Part shown: positions 43,986 through 52,917 of the stretch, one piece after another
Layout: each line of letters begins with the position of its first letter
Position numbering within the stretch: position 1 is the stretch's first letter
Assembly (NCBI GenBank): GCA_964588995.1
Contig: CAZPQM010000006.1
Span: forward strand, 1 to 64,000
Length of the DNA stretch: 64,000 nt
Reading direction: 5' to 3'
Origin: CAZPQM01 sp964588995
Lineage (GTDB): Bacteria; Pseudomonadota; Alphaproteobacteria; Rickettsiales; UBA8987
Made by a program: the position numbers and the translations under genes
Notes under the pieces: model-generated
What the model was told of the DNA's origin: nothing
Database searches by the model: none
The model's input: the letters and a program-made list of their open reading frames with translations, nothing else

Positions 43986-44600
43986 ATGGTAGATCAAGCT
44001 TCATTACACGCTTTTTTAACACACCTGGATCAAAAAAGAGCGGAAAAGGGTGATGCCTTTAGCCCGCAAGATTTAGAAAAGCTTCTGGCTGAACTGCACG
44101 AAGATCATTTTCAACTGATTTATCAAGCTGTCAACTCCATAGCGGGGAATATCAAAGCAGCAAAAATTGCATTAACGCATTCCCCGAGTAAAGTCACCGG
44201 TGAGAAAATACCCGATGCTAATCAGGAACTGGAAACCGTTGTGCAATCCACCGAAGAAGCCGCAAACCAGATAATGGATTCTGCCGAGGCGATTCAGGAG
44301 CTTGCGTCCACATTGGATTCAGAGCAAGAAGAAGCCCTTGTGGCCCATGTAACGACTATCTTTGAGGCGTCTAATTTTCAGGATCTGACCGGCCAGCGCA
44401 TTCGCAAGGTGATTACGCATTTGAAGGAAATTGACACTACGATAACGGAACTACTGAATGCTATTTCTGATAAGATAGACATTGAGACTATTCCCACCAA
44501 GGAAAGTAAAGATACCGAAAAAGCGCTCATGAATGGCCCTCAGACGCAGGGCAATACGCCGTCGCAGGAAGATATCGATAAACTTTTTGATAGTTTCTAA
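43986..44600 (+). CDS. cheZ: CheY phosphatase CheZ
   Basis: A 204-residue helical protein that removes phosphate from CheY. The signature NFQDLTGQRIRKV is present (130-142), and its second Gln (137) corresponds to the catalytic Gln147 of Escherichia coli. The C-terminal tail SQEDIDKLFDSF resembles the CheY-binding peptides of CheZ and FliM. It directly follows cheY with a 23-base gap and GGGAGGAG upstream, so the pair is co-produced. CheZ is patchily present in Alphaproteobacteria. Confidence 0.92.
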   Translation: MVDQASLHAFLTHLDQKRAEKGDAFSPQDLEKLLAELHEDHFQLIYQAVNSIAGNIKAAKIALTHSPSKVTGEKIPDANQELETVVQSTEEAANQIMDSAEAIQELASTLDSEQEEALVAHVTTIFEASNFQDLTGQRIRKVITHLKEIDTTITELLNAISDKIDIETIPTKESKDTEKALMNGPQTQGNTPSQEDIDKLFDSF

Positions 44601-44634
44601 TAACCGCTATAGTATCGTTTCAGGAGGATGAGTT

Positions 44635-45390
44635 ATGGCCTACCTGTCGACGCGGCCTCAACAACCTGAACCGGCTGATGAAACCAAGGGTCAAACTGCT
44701 GCCCTGTTTGTATCGCTCTACCTTGTGGTGCTTGCCTTCTTTATTTTGCTGAATTCAATTTCTCACATAGAAATGCGCAAGCAAACAAAAGCTATTGGCA
44801 GCGTTAAGGACACGTTCTCGATTCATCCCATCGATACGCAACCTAAATTGCGGCCGGTCAATCAATCCGGAACGGATCTACCGTTGCAGAATTATTTTAC
44901 ACCAATAGAAAAATTAGCGAAATCCTCTATCGAGCTGGTGGAGTCTCGTCTAAGCAACGATGGCAACACCCTAGAACTTACCTTACCAACGGACTCAGTA
45001 TTTTTTCCATATAGTGAAGCGCTCAAAAGCAATGCTGAGAATTTTTTAGTCAGGCTGGCTGCGATTCTGGACTCCCCGGAACGCAACCAGCGTATGGATC
45101 TGGAGGCCATTTTTCACGTCGATTTGGGCTTTGAAGAAAGTTTCGGCCCGCAATTATCCGTCAAGCGTGCCAATACCCTGATAAACATGCTAAGCGGGCT
45201 TGGCATTGATAGGCGTAATATGTTTTTTGGCGTTACTGATTCGCAAAAGACTCACCGCTTTAAAATGATTTTCAGGCAAAGGGATGAATACGACGCCACC
45301 ATTAATGAGCGCCGTCAACCGGCAGCCCCTATCGATTCGCGCCAAGACTTAGATAGCTTAACAGAGGAGTCGGATCAACCTAATGCCTAA
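44635..45390 (+). CDS. MotB-like envelope protein without the stator Asp
   Basis: A 251-residue protein with one N-terminal membrane helix (TAALFVSLYLVVLAFFILLN, about 22-41) and a C-terminal OmpA/MotB-like region (SVFFPYSEALKSNAENFLVR, then LSVKRANTLINMLSGLGIDR). The helix has no Asp, unlike MotB, whose Asp carries protons. Its stop overlaps the next MotB-like gene by 8 bases. The two may form a hetero-complex on the peptidoglycan. GGAGGATGAGTT lies upstream, a good ribosome site. The family call is moderate; the role in torque is inferred. Confidence 0.7.
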   Translation: MAYLSTRPQQPEPADETKGQTAALFVSLYLVVLAFFILLNSISHIEMRKQTKAIGSVKDTFSIHPIDTQPKLRPVNQSGTDLPLQNYFTPIEKLAKSSIELVESRLSNDGNTLELTLPTDSVFFPYSEALKSNAENFLVRLAAILDSPERNQRMDLEAIFHVDLGFEESFGPQLSVKRANTLINMLSGLGIDRRNMFFGVTDSQKTHRFKMIFRQRDEYDATINERRQPAAPIDSRQDLDSLTEESDQPNA

Positions 45391-46096
45391 ACGTTATGAT
45401 CAAACCAATATGATGAAAAATGTGGTTGGTGAAGGGAAGAATAAGTGGATGCTGACCTTCGCTGACCTTCTCTCCCTCATCCTTACCTTTTTCGTATTAT
45501 TATACTCTATGTCGGTGCCGGAAATTCCGAAATGGCAGGTCATTACGGAATCTTTATCGCAGCGCTTGAAACCCAAGCATGAAAAAGTCTATGTTCCCCC
45601 GGCAGCCGAGCTTTCTATTCCTACCGTTTCCTATCGTACAGCCAGTGATCTTAATTACCTCAAAACCATTATCGAAGATAAAATAAACGATGTATCCATG
45701 ATGCAGGATATTGTTTCGCTTAAGCCGCTCAGTGATCGCCTGATTATTGAATTGCGTGGCAAAACCCTTTTTGAAGAGAATAAAGTCAGCCTCAGCGACA
45801 CCGGCATGCAGATTACATCCGCACTTGGCATTATTTTAGAATCTATTGGTAATCACATTGATATTTATGGATATTACAACGCAGAAAAAGAGTTAACCCA
45901 AACCAATGACTGGCTTCTCTCGGTGCAACGTGCCTACGCGGTGAGCTCAGCGTTACAAGAGGCCGGATACACATCTCAACTGGTGAGCTATGGACGAGGT
46001 AATATTATTCAACCGCCTATTACGACGTTTGCTAAGTTACCCAATATCCAAATTATCATACGCCCCTTCCCTGCTGAAACCACATCATTTCGCTAA
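45383..46096 (+). CDS. motB: MotB-like stator protein
   Basis: A 237-residue protein with a MotB-type N-terminal segment WMLTFADLLSLILTFFVLLY, in which Asp27 is placed like the proton-carrying Asp of MotB. The C-terminal part (about 105-230) is OmpA-like: ELRGKTLFEENKVSLSDTGM, then LSVQRAYAVSSALQEAGY and SYGRGNIIQPP. It overlaps the preceding MotB-like gene by 8 bases. No motA gene is in the window, so its partner is elsewhere or is not classical. Next is the TPR protein. Confidence 0.78.
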   Translation: MPKRYDQTNMMKNVVGEGKNKWMLTFADLLSLILTFFVLLYSMSVPEIPKWQVITESLSQRLKPKHEKVYVPPAAELSIPTVSYRTASDLNYLKTIIEDKINDVSMMQDIVSLKPLSDRLIIELRGKTLFEENKVSLSDTGMQITSALGIILESIGNHIDIYGYYNAEKELTQTNDWLLSVQRAYAVSSALQEAGYTSQLVSYGRGNIIQPPITTFAKLPNIQIIIRPFPAETTSFR

Positions 46097-46162
46097 TTTA
46101 CTAACGAAAATCTGAACGCTTCCGGCAATATTTTCCTGCTGTTATCTCGTTTTTTTCAGGTT

Positions 46163-49100
46163 ATGATGCCCTGCATGTTCATATCACGAATTATCTTGCC
46201 CCTTTTGTTATGTAGCATGCTGTTATTACCCGTACAGCTAAGCGCACAAAATCCGGCAGGGTACGAAGAAATTAGTATTACCGGGGTGATTAAACCTAAT
46301 TATATTCGCTTATTATTTGCTATTTCCGATCCATCTGATGTCACAATACGTTATGAAGGCTCGCTTATTGTCATTGATTTTGGCCGCCCTGTTTCGGTTC
46401 AGCTCGACACGTTGCAACAACAGCTAACCGATTATATCGCGAGCACCACACTTAGCAATGACCAGAGCCGTCTTTTTATTACGCTCAAAAACGAAGAACC
46501 GGATATGCGTCACTTCCTCGGGGAGAATGTGATTGGTGTCGATATTCTGCTTCCTCGGGAGGCTCTGGGAGAACCATTATTGCGCGGTAGCCGCTCTTTT
46601 AGGATTAGGCTCTATGATAAACCGAAAATGGGGACTTTAACTTCCGATCTTTTAATGCCAGGGCAAAAACCGTTGGCGCCGGAAATAATTCCTGAAACTT
46701 CGCCGGAAACGGAAGCTGAAGCAATGCGCGCATATATAAGCAGAGATCAGCTTTCTCCGCTGGAACAGGGCGAAATATGGGTATATGTCGAAGATCAGCC
46801 AACGCAGGTTACCCTTACTTTTCCGTGGGATATTTCCGCAGCATCTGCCGTATTTCACCAAGGGGATTTTCTGTGGATCATTTTTGATCAACCGACCAAT
46901 TTACGCTTAGAGTCACTGCGTAAGACCGATAAAATCCGTGGTGCCAGGCAGTTTGAGCATGATTTCTTTACCGTGCTGCGTCTTGCTATCGACCCGCAAT
47001 ATAGCTTTACCGGTGAGGCTGGCAAAATGCCGCTAATAGCGCGCATGTTTCGTCGCAATCTGACCTGGCAATTGAATCTGGCGAAAACCTCGCCGGAGAT
47101 TGTAGAGCAGTATCCTTATATTAAAAGGCTATCTATCTTTACCGAGCGGACAGAATCCGGACCCCAAGTCTTTATCAACGCCAACCGTCCGGGAAACTTA
47201 CTAAAGCTTAAAGACTCCGAAATGGGTGGCTCATTGTTGATCGTTCCTATTTTTCAAAGCGAACATGGCATTTTTCCGGAACGCGAGTTTGTCGATCTGG
47301 CCTTACCACAGACCGTTCAGGGCATTGTCGTAAGACCCTACTCGGACGATTTACTGCATAAATTAAGCTATAATGGCGTCTCGCTCTTTAGTAGTCGCAC
47401 CTTAAACCTGTCTGAAGAATTGATTACTGAATCCGAAGATGAACGCAGGGCCGCTTTACTCGAACAGGTTGAGTTTATCGCAAAAGACCAGCTGCCGCAG
47501 GAAAGCATTTTTCCGTTTGAGTCTTATGGTATTTTTGAGGATGTGCAGGAGAATTTTCTGGAAGAACGTCAGGCACATTATCAGGAATATGCGGAAATGG
47601 CTCGATCAGCTTCTGAAGACGAACTGATTGAAAAGCAACTGGATATCGCACGTTTCTTCTTTAATCGTTTATTGTTTCCGGAAGCAATAGGCGCATTACG
47701 TGATATAACCAATCGCGACCCTTTGTTTGCAAGTCGTGAGGTCAACCTGATGATGGCCGTCTCCCAGTACATGCTTGGGCATTGGAAAGATGCGGAAAAA
47801 CTTTTTACCGACGAAATGATACGCATGGGTAGTAGCCTGAGTGTGAATGAATTGCGGCTATGGCAGTGGGCAAGCCGTTATCAACGAAGTAAGGTAGACA
47901 AAGCATCGCGTCAGGAAAAGCTACCTATCGACTTTATCGCGGCCTATGATCGCTTTATGCAGAGCTACCCGAATGAGGTACGCTTTGGACTAGGCCTGCT
48001 TGCGGTTTCCGAAAGGTTGGAAAATGAGGATACCGAAAAAGCCAACAATATTATGGAGATCATCTCTTACGATGAAATTCCCGATGAATATCGCAATGAT
48101 ACCGACTTTTTCTTTGGAAAAATCGCGCAGCAATTGGGACAGGAAGACCGCGCCCGGGAGTTCTGGCTGCCGCTTACGCGCAATCTTGGAGACAGGCAAA
48201 ACCGGGCCCGCGCTCAATTTGAGCTAACAACGATGGATCTGAAAAACGAGGCGATCACAACCGAAGAAGCTATTAATCGGTTGGACCGTCTGCTCGCTGT
48301 GTGGCGCGGCGACCAGTTGGAGGTCGATATCCTAAAGCTCATCGGTGAACTGTACATTGACGAAAACCGATTTTCCGAGGGGTTAAAAGCATGGGAAACG
48401 CTTGCTACTAATTTCTCCGGGACAAAGGAAGCGCTACTGATTGCCGGGCGGATGAAGCAAACCTTTATCGATCTTTTTGATCATGGAGATGCATATCACT
48501 TGCCACCGTTTGATGCGCTCTCACTCTATTTCGAATTCCGTGAGCTAACCCCGGTCGGCGCGGTGGGAGACCGCATTGTGCAGCAGCTGGCAACCCACTT
48601 TATCAATGCCGATTTGCTGGATAATGCTATTGCCATTCTGACGCACCAGCTCAGGTTCCGTAACGTGGAAGACAAGCGCAACGAACTAGCTATCAGGCTG
48701 GCTAACCTCCAATTGTTGAACAGGCGTCCGGAAAACGTACCCGATGCTATATCTTATATGGATTTTACTTCCGCATCTCCGGAGGAGTTAAAATTAAGTA
48801 AATACATCCGCGCTCGCGCTTTGGTAGATCAAAAGCGCTACAAGGAAACCTACAATCTACTCGCAAATGATTTTTCACCTGAAGCGCAGGATATTCGTCT
48901 GGATATATTTTGGGAGCTCGGCAACTGGTTCGGTATTATGAACATTATTGAACCACGCTTATGGCAATTCCGCGAAACGGCACCCTTACCACTTACCGAT
49001 GAGGAAATTGAGCAAATCCGCCGGCTCGCCGTTGCCTATGCTGCGCAGGAACGATACGATCAACTCGCCAGCTTGCGCAACGATTTTGCAAACCGATTTG

Positions 49101-49645
49101 AAGAAGGTGACGAACGACGTCATATTTTTGATTTCCTTACGCACAGTCACACGCCGGTAAGGCCGAGCGCTTTGTCGGATACAGTGCAACTCGAAACACT
49201 GGAGCGCTTTGTCAATGATTATGCTTTCTGGCCCTCACAGCAATGGGCCTATGCGATTGACGTCATCGAACCGGAAATACTTTCTTTCGATGCAGAAACT
49301 GCAAATACCCTATCCCCGGAGCTTGAAAAGGATGTTGTCAGGCTCGCTATTGCCTATATTGAAAGGCTGGAGGAGTTAGAAGGGACAGAATCCAAAGCAG
49401 AGCAAACGGAATATAAGGAGCTTGAGCGCAAGCTGAAAGAGCATTTACGACGCTTTAAGGATGTGACGATTAACAGCACCAATCTGGAGGTGTTTAAAAC
49501 CTATGATCCGCCGCTCGCTCTTGAGGAAAAATACGAGGATGGGGTGGTCTTTACCGGAACGGTTCCGCTAGCAGAAACGGCTGACTTCATCGATATTTAT
49601 CAAAATGTGGAAACTATCAGTGAACTGAATGAAATCGTGCAGTAA
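46163..49645 (+). CDS. Large secreted TPR protein of the flagellar cluster
   Basis: An 1160-residue protein with a signal peptide (ISRIILPLLLCSMLLLPVQL, cut near SAQ). The first 450 residues are beta-rich, with repeated units such as ITGVIKPNYIRLLFAISDPS and YPYIKRLSIFTERTESGPQ that recall AMIN-like domains. From about 480 on the sequence is helical and TPR-like (LFFNRLLFPEAIGALRDI; AEKLFTDEMIRMG; FWELGNWFGIMNII). TPR proteins near alphaproteobacterial flagellar genes are common, some helping the motor. Its function is unknown; it would be periplasmic. It ends 66 bases after the second MotB-like gene's block and abuts maf. Confidence 0.78.
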   Translation: MMPCMFISRIILPLLLCSMLLLPVQLSAQNPAGYEEISITGVIKPNYIRLLFAISDPSDVTIRYEGSLIVIDFGRPVSVQLDTLQQQLTDYIASTTLSNDQSRLFITLKNEEPDMRHFLGENVIGVDILLPREALGEPLLRGSRSFRIRLYDKPKMGTLTSDLLMPGQKPLAPEIIPETSPETEAEAMRAYISRDQLSPLEQGEIWVYVEDQPTQVTLTFPWDISAASAVFHQGDFLWIIFDQPTNLRLESLRKTDKIRGARQFEHDFFTVLRLAIDPQYSFTGEAGKMPLIARMFRRNLTWQLNLAKTSPEIVEQYPYIKRLSIFTERTESGPQVFINANRPGNLLKLKDSEMGGSLLIVPIFQSEHGIFPEREFVDLALPQTVQGIVVRPYSDDLLHKLSYNGVSLFSSRTLNLSEELITESEDERRAALLEQVEFIAKDQLPQESIFPFESYGIFEDVQENFLEERQAHYQEYAEMARSASEDELIEKQLDIARFFFNRLLFPEAIGALRDITNRDPLFASREVNLMMAVSQYMLGHWKDAEKLFTDEMIRMGSSLSVNELRLWQWASRYQRSKVDKASRQEKLPIDFIAAYDRFMQSYPNEVRFGLGLLAVSERLENEDTEKANNIMEIISYDEIPDEYRNDTDFFFGKIAQQLGQEDRAREFWLPLTRNLGDRQNRARAQFELTTMDLKNEAITTEEAINRLDRLLAVWRGDQLEVDILKLIGELYIDENRFSEGLKAWETLATNFSGTKEALLIAGRMKQTFIDLFDHGDAYHLPPFDALSLYFEFRELTPVGAVGDRIVQQLATHFINADLLDNAIAILTHQLRFRNVEDKRNELAIRLANLQLLNRRPENVPDAISYMDFTSASPEELKLSKYIRARALVDQKRYKETYNLLANDFSPEAQDIRLDIFWELGNWFGIMNIIEPRLWQFRETAPLPLTDEEIEQIRRLAVAYAAQERYDQLASLRNDFANRFEEGDERRHIFDFLTHSHTPVRPSALSDTVQLETLERFVNDYAFWPSQQWAYAIDVIEPEILSFDAETANTLSPELEKDVVRLAIAYIERLEELEGTESKAEQTEYKELERKLKEHLRRFKDVTINSTNLEVFKTYDPPLALEEKYEDGVVFTGTVPLAETADFIDIYQNVETISELNEIVQ

Positions 49646-50221
49646 TCAGCGCGTAAAACCCAGCCCGTAAAGCATATTGCGCGTTTCCACCAGCGGCAAC
49701 CCGACCACATTCGAGAAGGAGCCGTTGATATATTCGACAAAGCCCCCTGCCCGGCTCTGGATACCATAGCAACCGGATTTGCCTTGCCACTGATTAGAGT
49801 CCAGATAGTCCTGCAGTTCTTTTTCCGACAGCGGCTTGAACTTTACGATGGTTTTTACCAGACGCGAGCGAAGCGCGCCGTCCGGCGCGATCACGCACAG
49901 CCCGGAATAAACGCGATGCCTTCGCCCGGAGAGCTTCCGCAAGGTAGCTTCCGCTTTTTCACGTGTTGCCGCTTTGCCGATGATACGCGTACCCACCACA
50001 GCAATCGTATCCGCCGCCACGATATACGCTTCCGCAAAGTGCGGCGCAATCGCCTGCGCTTTTTCTTCGGCCAGCCTGATCACGTGCGCTTCCGGTGTCT
50101 CGTCCTTCAAGGGCGTTTCATCGATATCCGCCGGCGCGATATGGTCGGGAGACAGGTCAATGGATTGTAGTAATTCTAACCGATTAGGTGATTGCGAGGC
50201 GAGAACGAGCGTATCAACCAT
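49646..50221 (-). CDS. maf: Maf-family nucleoside triphosphate pyrophosphatase
   Basis: A 191-residue house-cleaning enzyme. The start LVLASQSPNRLELLQSIDLS, the middle IVAADTIAVVGTRIIGK and RRHRVYSGLCVI, and the C-terminal GKSGCYGIQSRAGGFVEYIN with SFSNVVGLPL are all conserved. Its start overlaps the infA stop by one base (the ATG/TAA junction), a pairing common in Alphaproteobacteria. Convergent with the TPR gene, with no space between them. Confidence 0.95.
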   Translation of the reverse strand: MVDTLVLASQSPNRLELLQSIDLSPDHIAPADIDETPLKDETPEAHVIRLAEEKAQAIAPHFAEAYIVAADTIAVVGTRIIGKAATREKAEATLRKLSGRRHRVYSGLCVIAPDGALRSRLVKTIVKFKPLSEKELQDYLDSNQWQGKSGCYGIQSRAGGFVEYINGSFSNVVGLPLVETRNMLYGLGFTR

Positions 50222-50445
50222 TATTTATGTCTTAAGGTTATTCTGCCTTTCGTCAGATCATAGGGCGTCATCTCGACCGTGACTTTATCTCCCATAAGGA
50301 TACGAATACGGTGTTTACGCATGCGCCCGGAGGTATGCGCGAGAATTTCGTGGTCATTTTCAAGCTTAACGCGAAACATCGCGTTCGGCAGTACTTCAAT
50401 CACCGTACCTTCAAATTCTAACAGTTCTTCTTTCGCCATATACAT
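50221..50445 (-). CDS. infA: Translation initiation factor IF-1
   Basis: A 74-residue OB-fold factor: MAKEELLEFEGTVIEVLPNA, FRVKLENDHEILAHTSGRMR, then RIRILMGDKVTVEMTPYDL. The likely start is the Met at residue 3 (MAKEELL), giving 72 residues, the usual length; the first two codons (MY) may be extra. It blocks the ribosomal A site during start selection. It forms an infA-maf operon with one shared base. Confidence 0.96.
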   Translation of the reverse strand: MYMAKEELLEFEGTVIEVLPNAMFRVKLENDHEILAHTSGRMRKHRIRILMGDKVTVEMTPYDLTKGRITLRHK

Positions 50446-50507
50446 CCTTTAATAATGTGGCGTAGTGATACGCATTCTCGCGGCAAAAGGCAAGCAGGAA
50501 TAGCACT

Positions 50508-51077
50508 TTAGCGGAAATGCAGTACACAAATAAGGGTAAATAAGCGCCGCGCCGTATCCATATCAACATCAATCTGGGGCTTTAAGAGCTCCATCAACCG
50601 TTCGGACCCCTCATTATGCAAGCCCCTGCGTGCCATATCGACCGTTTCAATCTGGCTCGGTCCCTGCTTACTGGCCAGTGCGGAAAAATAGCTCTCGCAG
50701 ATAATAAAGTAATCCTTGATAATCGAGCGGAACGGACTCATCGGCAGCAATACCTGCTCGCGCTTATATTCCTCGGCCTGCCCATTCTCATTGACTTCCA
50801 TCCGCCTTATGTCCCATTTCAGGCGGTTATCCTGAATACTTAAATAAAGCACATACGGTCCACGCTCGGTTACAGGACCGACAATTTTATCGCCTTCGAT
50901 ATTTTTACAGAGGTGAAACCGGTTCTCCGCCAGTAAATCCTGAACGGCCGTGTCATATTCGCGGCGCACTTCCTCCGTCCAGTTGCGCTCATTTGCGCCT
51001 TGCAAATACACTGCCAGCAGCCTTTCCTTCATCATATCGGCTTGTGATGCCTTTTTTTCGTTCATATTCAGTTTCAT
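50508..51077 (-). CDS. UPF0262 family protein
   Basis: About 189 residues. The conserved UPF0262 region covers most of it: RRWTEEVRREYDTAVQDLLA-like start, NRFHLCKNIEGDKIVGPVTE, YVLYLSIQDNRLKWDIRRM and the C-terminal AMRRLFTLICVLHFR-like end. The function is unknown; the family is restricted mostly to Alphaproteobacteria and sits near infA. An ATG at 51077 is used; the open frame up to 51149 has no ribosome site. It is divergent from the FlhB-like gene 95 bases away. Confidence 0.82.
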   Translation of the reverse strand: MKLNMNEKKASQADMMKERLLAVYLQGANERNWTEEVRREYDTAVQDLLAENRFHLCKNIEGDKIVGPVTERGPYVLYLSIQDNRLKWDIRRMEVNENGQAEEYKREQVLLPMSPFRSIIKDYFIICESYFSALASKQGPSQIETVDMARRGLHNEGSERLMELLKPQIDVDMDTARRLFTLICVLHFR

Positions 51078-51172
51078 ACTCGTCAACTTACCGAAAATTC
51101 GCCCTAAAGTATAGTGCAGTGCACCATTTATTTCGTACCTGACAGGCAAAATGTTTCATGCTATGACATATT

Positions 51173-51463
51173 ATGGCGGATACTAAGGATCAGGAGCGCA
51201 AAGACAGTAAAGCGGTAGCGCTGCAGTATGAGCGTGAGAGTGACCCTGCTCCGAAACTGATTGCCAAGGGCGAAGGCCATATAGCCGATCAGCTGCTGAA
51301 GATCGCGGAGGAGCATGATATTCCCATTCGGGAGGATGCCAGCCTCGTGGAAATCCTTGCTGCGCTTGACATTGATGAATTTATCCCGATGGAAGCCTAT
51401 GCAGCGGTTGCAGAAATCCTCTCCTACATCTATAAACAGGAGGAAAAGGGGGCAAAAGGATAG
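51173..51463 (+). CDS. Short FlhB-like export switch homologue
   Basis: A 96-residue protein matching only the cytoplasmic C-terminal domain of FlhB: KAVALQYERESDPAPKLIAKG, then IADQLLKIAEEHDIPIREDA and LAALDIDEFIPMEAYAAVAE. In FlhB this part cleaves itself at NPTH; here the equivalent position reads KDSKAV, so no cleavage is expected. Free-standing FlhB C-domain proteins are known and can partly replace the FlhB tail. It starts a small operon with the next gene, fliO and fliP. Confidence 0.88.
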   Translation: MADTKDQERKDSKAVALQYERESDPAPKLIAKGEGHIADQLLKIAEEHDIPIREDASLVEILAALDIDEFIPMEAYAAVAEILSYIYKQEEKGAKG

Positions 51464-51466
51464 ATC

Positions 51467-51793
51467 ATGTCGCACGAACGGATTGCAGCCTTATTTCAGC
51501 ACGCCGAAACGCACCTTCTCGCCTGCCGGGATGCGCTGAACAACGATGAAATGGTCGATATGAAGCCGTTCGAGGGCGTAATCCGCGAGCTGTGCGATCT
51601 CCTTGCTCAGATGCCACAGGAAGAAGCGCAGCAATATGAAACCCATCTTGCCGCCTTTGGCGAAGCGCTTGCGGCCCTCACCACCGTAATGGAGCAAAAG
51701 CGCGACCATATACAGGCACAGCTTGCCGATACAGGACGTCAGCAAAAGGCGCATACCGCCTACCGCACGCCCGACAATTCCAAGAAGGACTAG
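51467..51793 (+). CDS. Helical protein of the fliOP operon
   Basis: A 108-residue all-helical protein, starting 3 bases after the FlhB-like stop and ending 9 bases before fliO. It contains a long amphipathic coil (about 45-90, EEAQQYETHLAAFGEALAAL) and a Gln/Lys-rich tail. The size and helix pattern recall FliT/FlgN-type export chaperones, but no signature is clear. The tight placement makes an export role likely; confidence in the exact family is low. Confidence 0.7.
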   Translation: MSHERIAALFQHAETHLLACRDALNNDEMVDMKPFEGVIRELCDLLAQMPQEEAQQYETHLAAFGEALAALTTVMEQKRDHIQAQLADTGRQQKAHTAYRTPDNSKKD

Positions 51794-51802
51794 CTGCCGA
51801 AC

Positions 51803-52063
51803 ATGGAAAGCGGACAGATCATACAGGTCATCGCCGCGCTGCTGTTCGTACTTGCGCTGTTTGGCCTGCTCGCCCTGCTGCTTCGCCGCTTTAATCAGCT
51901 TCAGGGGCAAAAGGAGGGCTCACGCCTGAAAGTGCTGGAAACGCGCATACTGGACAGTAAACGGAGGATGGTGCTTGTCAAACGCGATAAGCAGGAACAT
52001 CTTCTTCTCCTCGGCCCGGACCGGGAAACGCTCATCGAAAGCTGGGAGGCCGAGGATGCGTAA
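51803..52063 (+). CDS. fliO: Flagellar biosynthesis protein FliO
   Basis: An 86-residue membrane protein that helps assemble the FliP ring of the export gate. It has one N-terminal helix (IIQVIAALLFVLALFGLLAL) and a cytoplasmic domain with LKVLETRILDSKRRMVLVKR and HLLLLGPDRETLIE, both standard for FliO. The stop overlaps the fliP start as ATGCGTAA, giving translational coupling. Like other FliO proteins it is short and poorly conserved overall. Confidence 0.88.
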   Translation: MESGQIIQVIAALLFVLALFGLLALLLRRFNQLQGQKEGSRLKVLETRILDSKRRMVLVKRDKQEHLLLLGPDRETLIESWEAEDA

Positions 52064-52904
52064 TTGCGCAAACATCTCGATGCTAAAAGCAAAAGCGACG
52101 CGGCAATCGGGTAAATCCGGCTTGATATCGCCACAGCTATCGCCTCGCGATTACGACAATTGCAAGCGATTCAGGGCCCTAATTTTTACCCTTCTCCCGT
52201 TGTTACTTCTCCTCTCCGACGCAGCGACGGCACAAACCATCAATATCGACATGGGCGAGCAAGGCGGATCGGCCGCCTCACAAATCATCCGCCTGATCGC
52301 GCTGGTGACGATCCTCAGCCTCGCGCCGTCCATCCTCGTGATGATGACCTCCTTCACGCGGATTATCGTGGTACTCTCCCTGCTGCGAAGTGCGATGGGT
52401 ATTCAGCAAACCCCACCCAACTCCGTGCTTATCAGCCTCGCGCTGTTCCTGACGCTGTTCATCATGATGCCGACCTTTGAGGCCGCCTATGAACAGGGGA
52501 TTGCACCGCTGATTGAGGAGGAAATCACCGAACGTGAGGCCTTAGAAGCCGCTGCGCAGCCCTTCCATGCCTTTATGCTTCAACAGGTGCGCGAGAAGGA
52601 TGTCGAAACGTTTATGGAGATGGCGGGTAACCCGTTGGTGGAATCGCCTGAGGCCCTTCCCTATCGCATTCTGATACCGGCTTTTATGATCTCCGAGCTG
52701 CGACGCGCCTTTGAAATCGGCTTCCTTGTCTTCGTGCCGTTCCTGATCATCGATATGATGGTGTCAGCCACGCTCATGTCTATGGGTATGATGATGCTGC
52801 CGCCCGTGCTGATCTCGCTACCGTTCAAAATCATCTTTTTCGTGCTTATCGACGGGTGGAGGCTGCTAACGGAGAGCTTGGTGAAGAGCTTTGGGGTGGG
52901 GTAA
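52056..52904 (+). CDS. fliP: Flagellar export gate protein FliP
   Basis: A 282-residue gate protein. A hydrophobic signal-like helix (ALIFTLLPLLLLLSDAATA) is followed by the conserved LVTILSLAPSILVMMTSFTR, LSLLRSAMGIQQTPPNSVL, a periplasmic loop, then FMISELRRAFEIGFLVFVPF and the C-terminal DMMVSATLMSMGMMMLPPV. The ATG at 52056 is used since GGAGG precedes it and it overlaps the fliO stop; about 40 residues then precede the signal helix, longer than usual. Convergent with brnA. Confidence 0.96.
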   Translation: MRNCANISMLKAKATRQSGKSGLISPQLSPRDYDNCKRFRALIFTLLPLLLLLSDAATAQTINIDMGEQGGSAASQIIRLIALVTILSLAPSILVMMTSFTRIIVVLSLLRSAMGIQQTPPNSVLISLALFLTLFIMMPTFEAAYEQGIAPLIEEEITEREALEAAAQPFHAFMLQQVREKDVETFMEMAGNPLVESPEALPYRILIPAFMISELRRAFEIGFLVFVPFLIIDMMVSATLMSMGMMMLPPVLISLPFKIIFFVLIDGWRLLTESLVKSFGVG

Positions 52905-52917
52905 GAGCGTTTAAACC

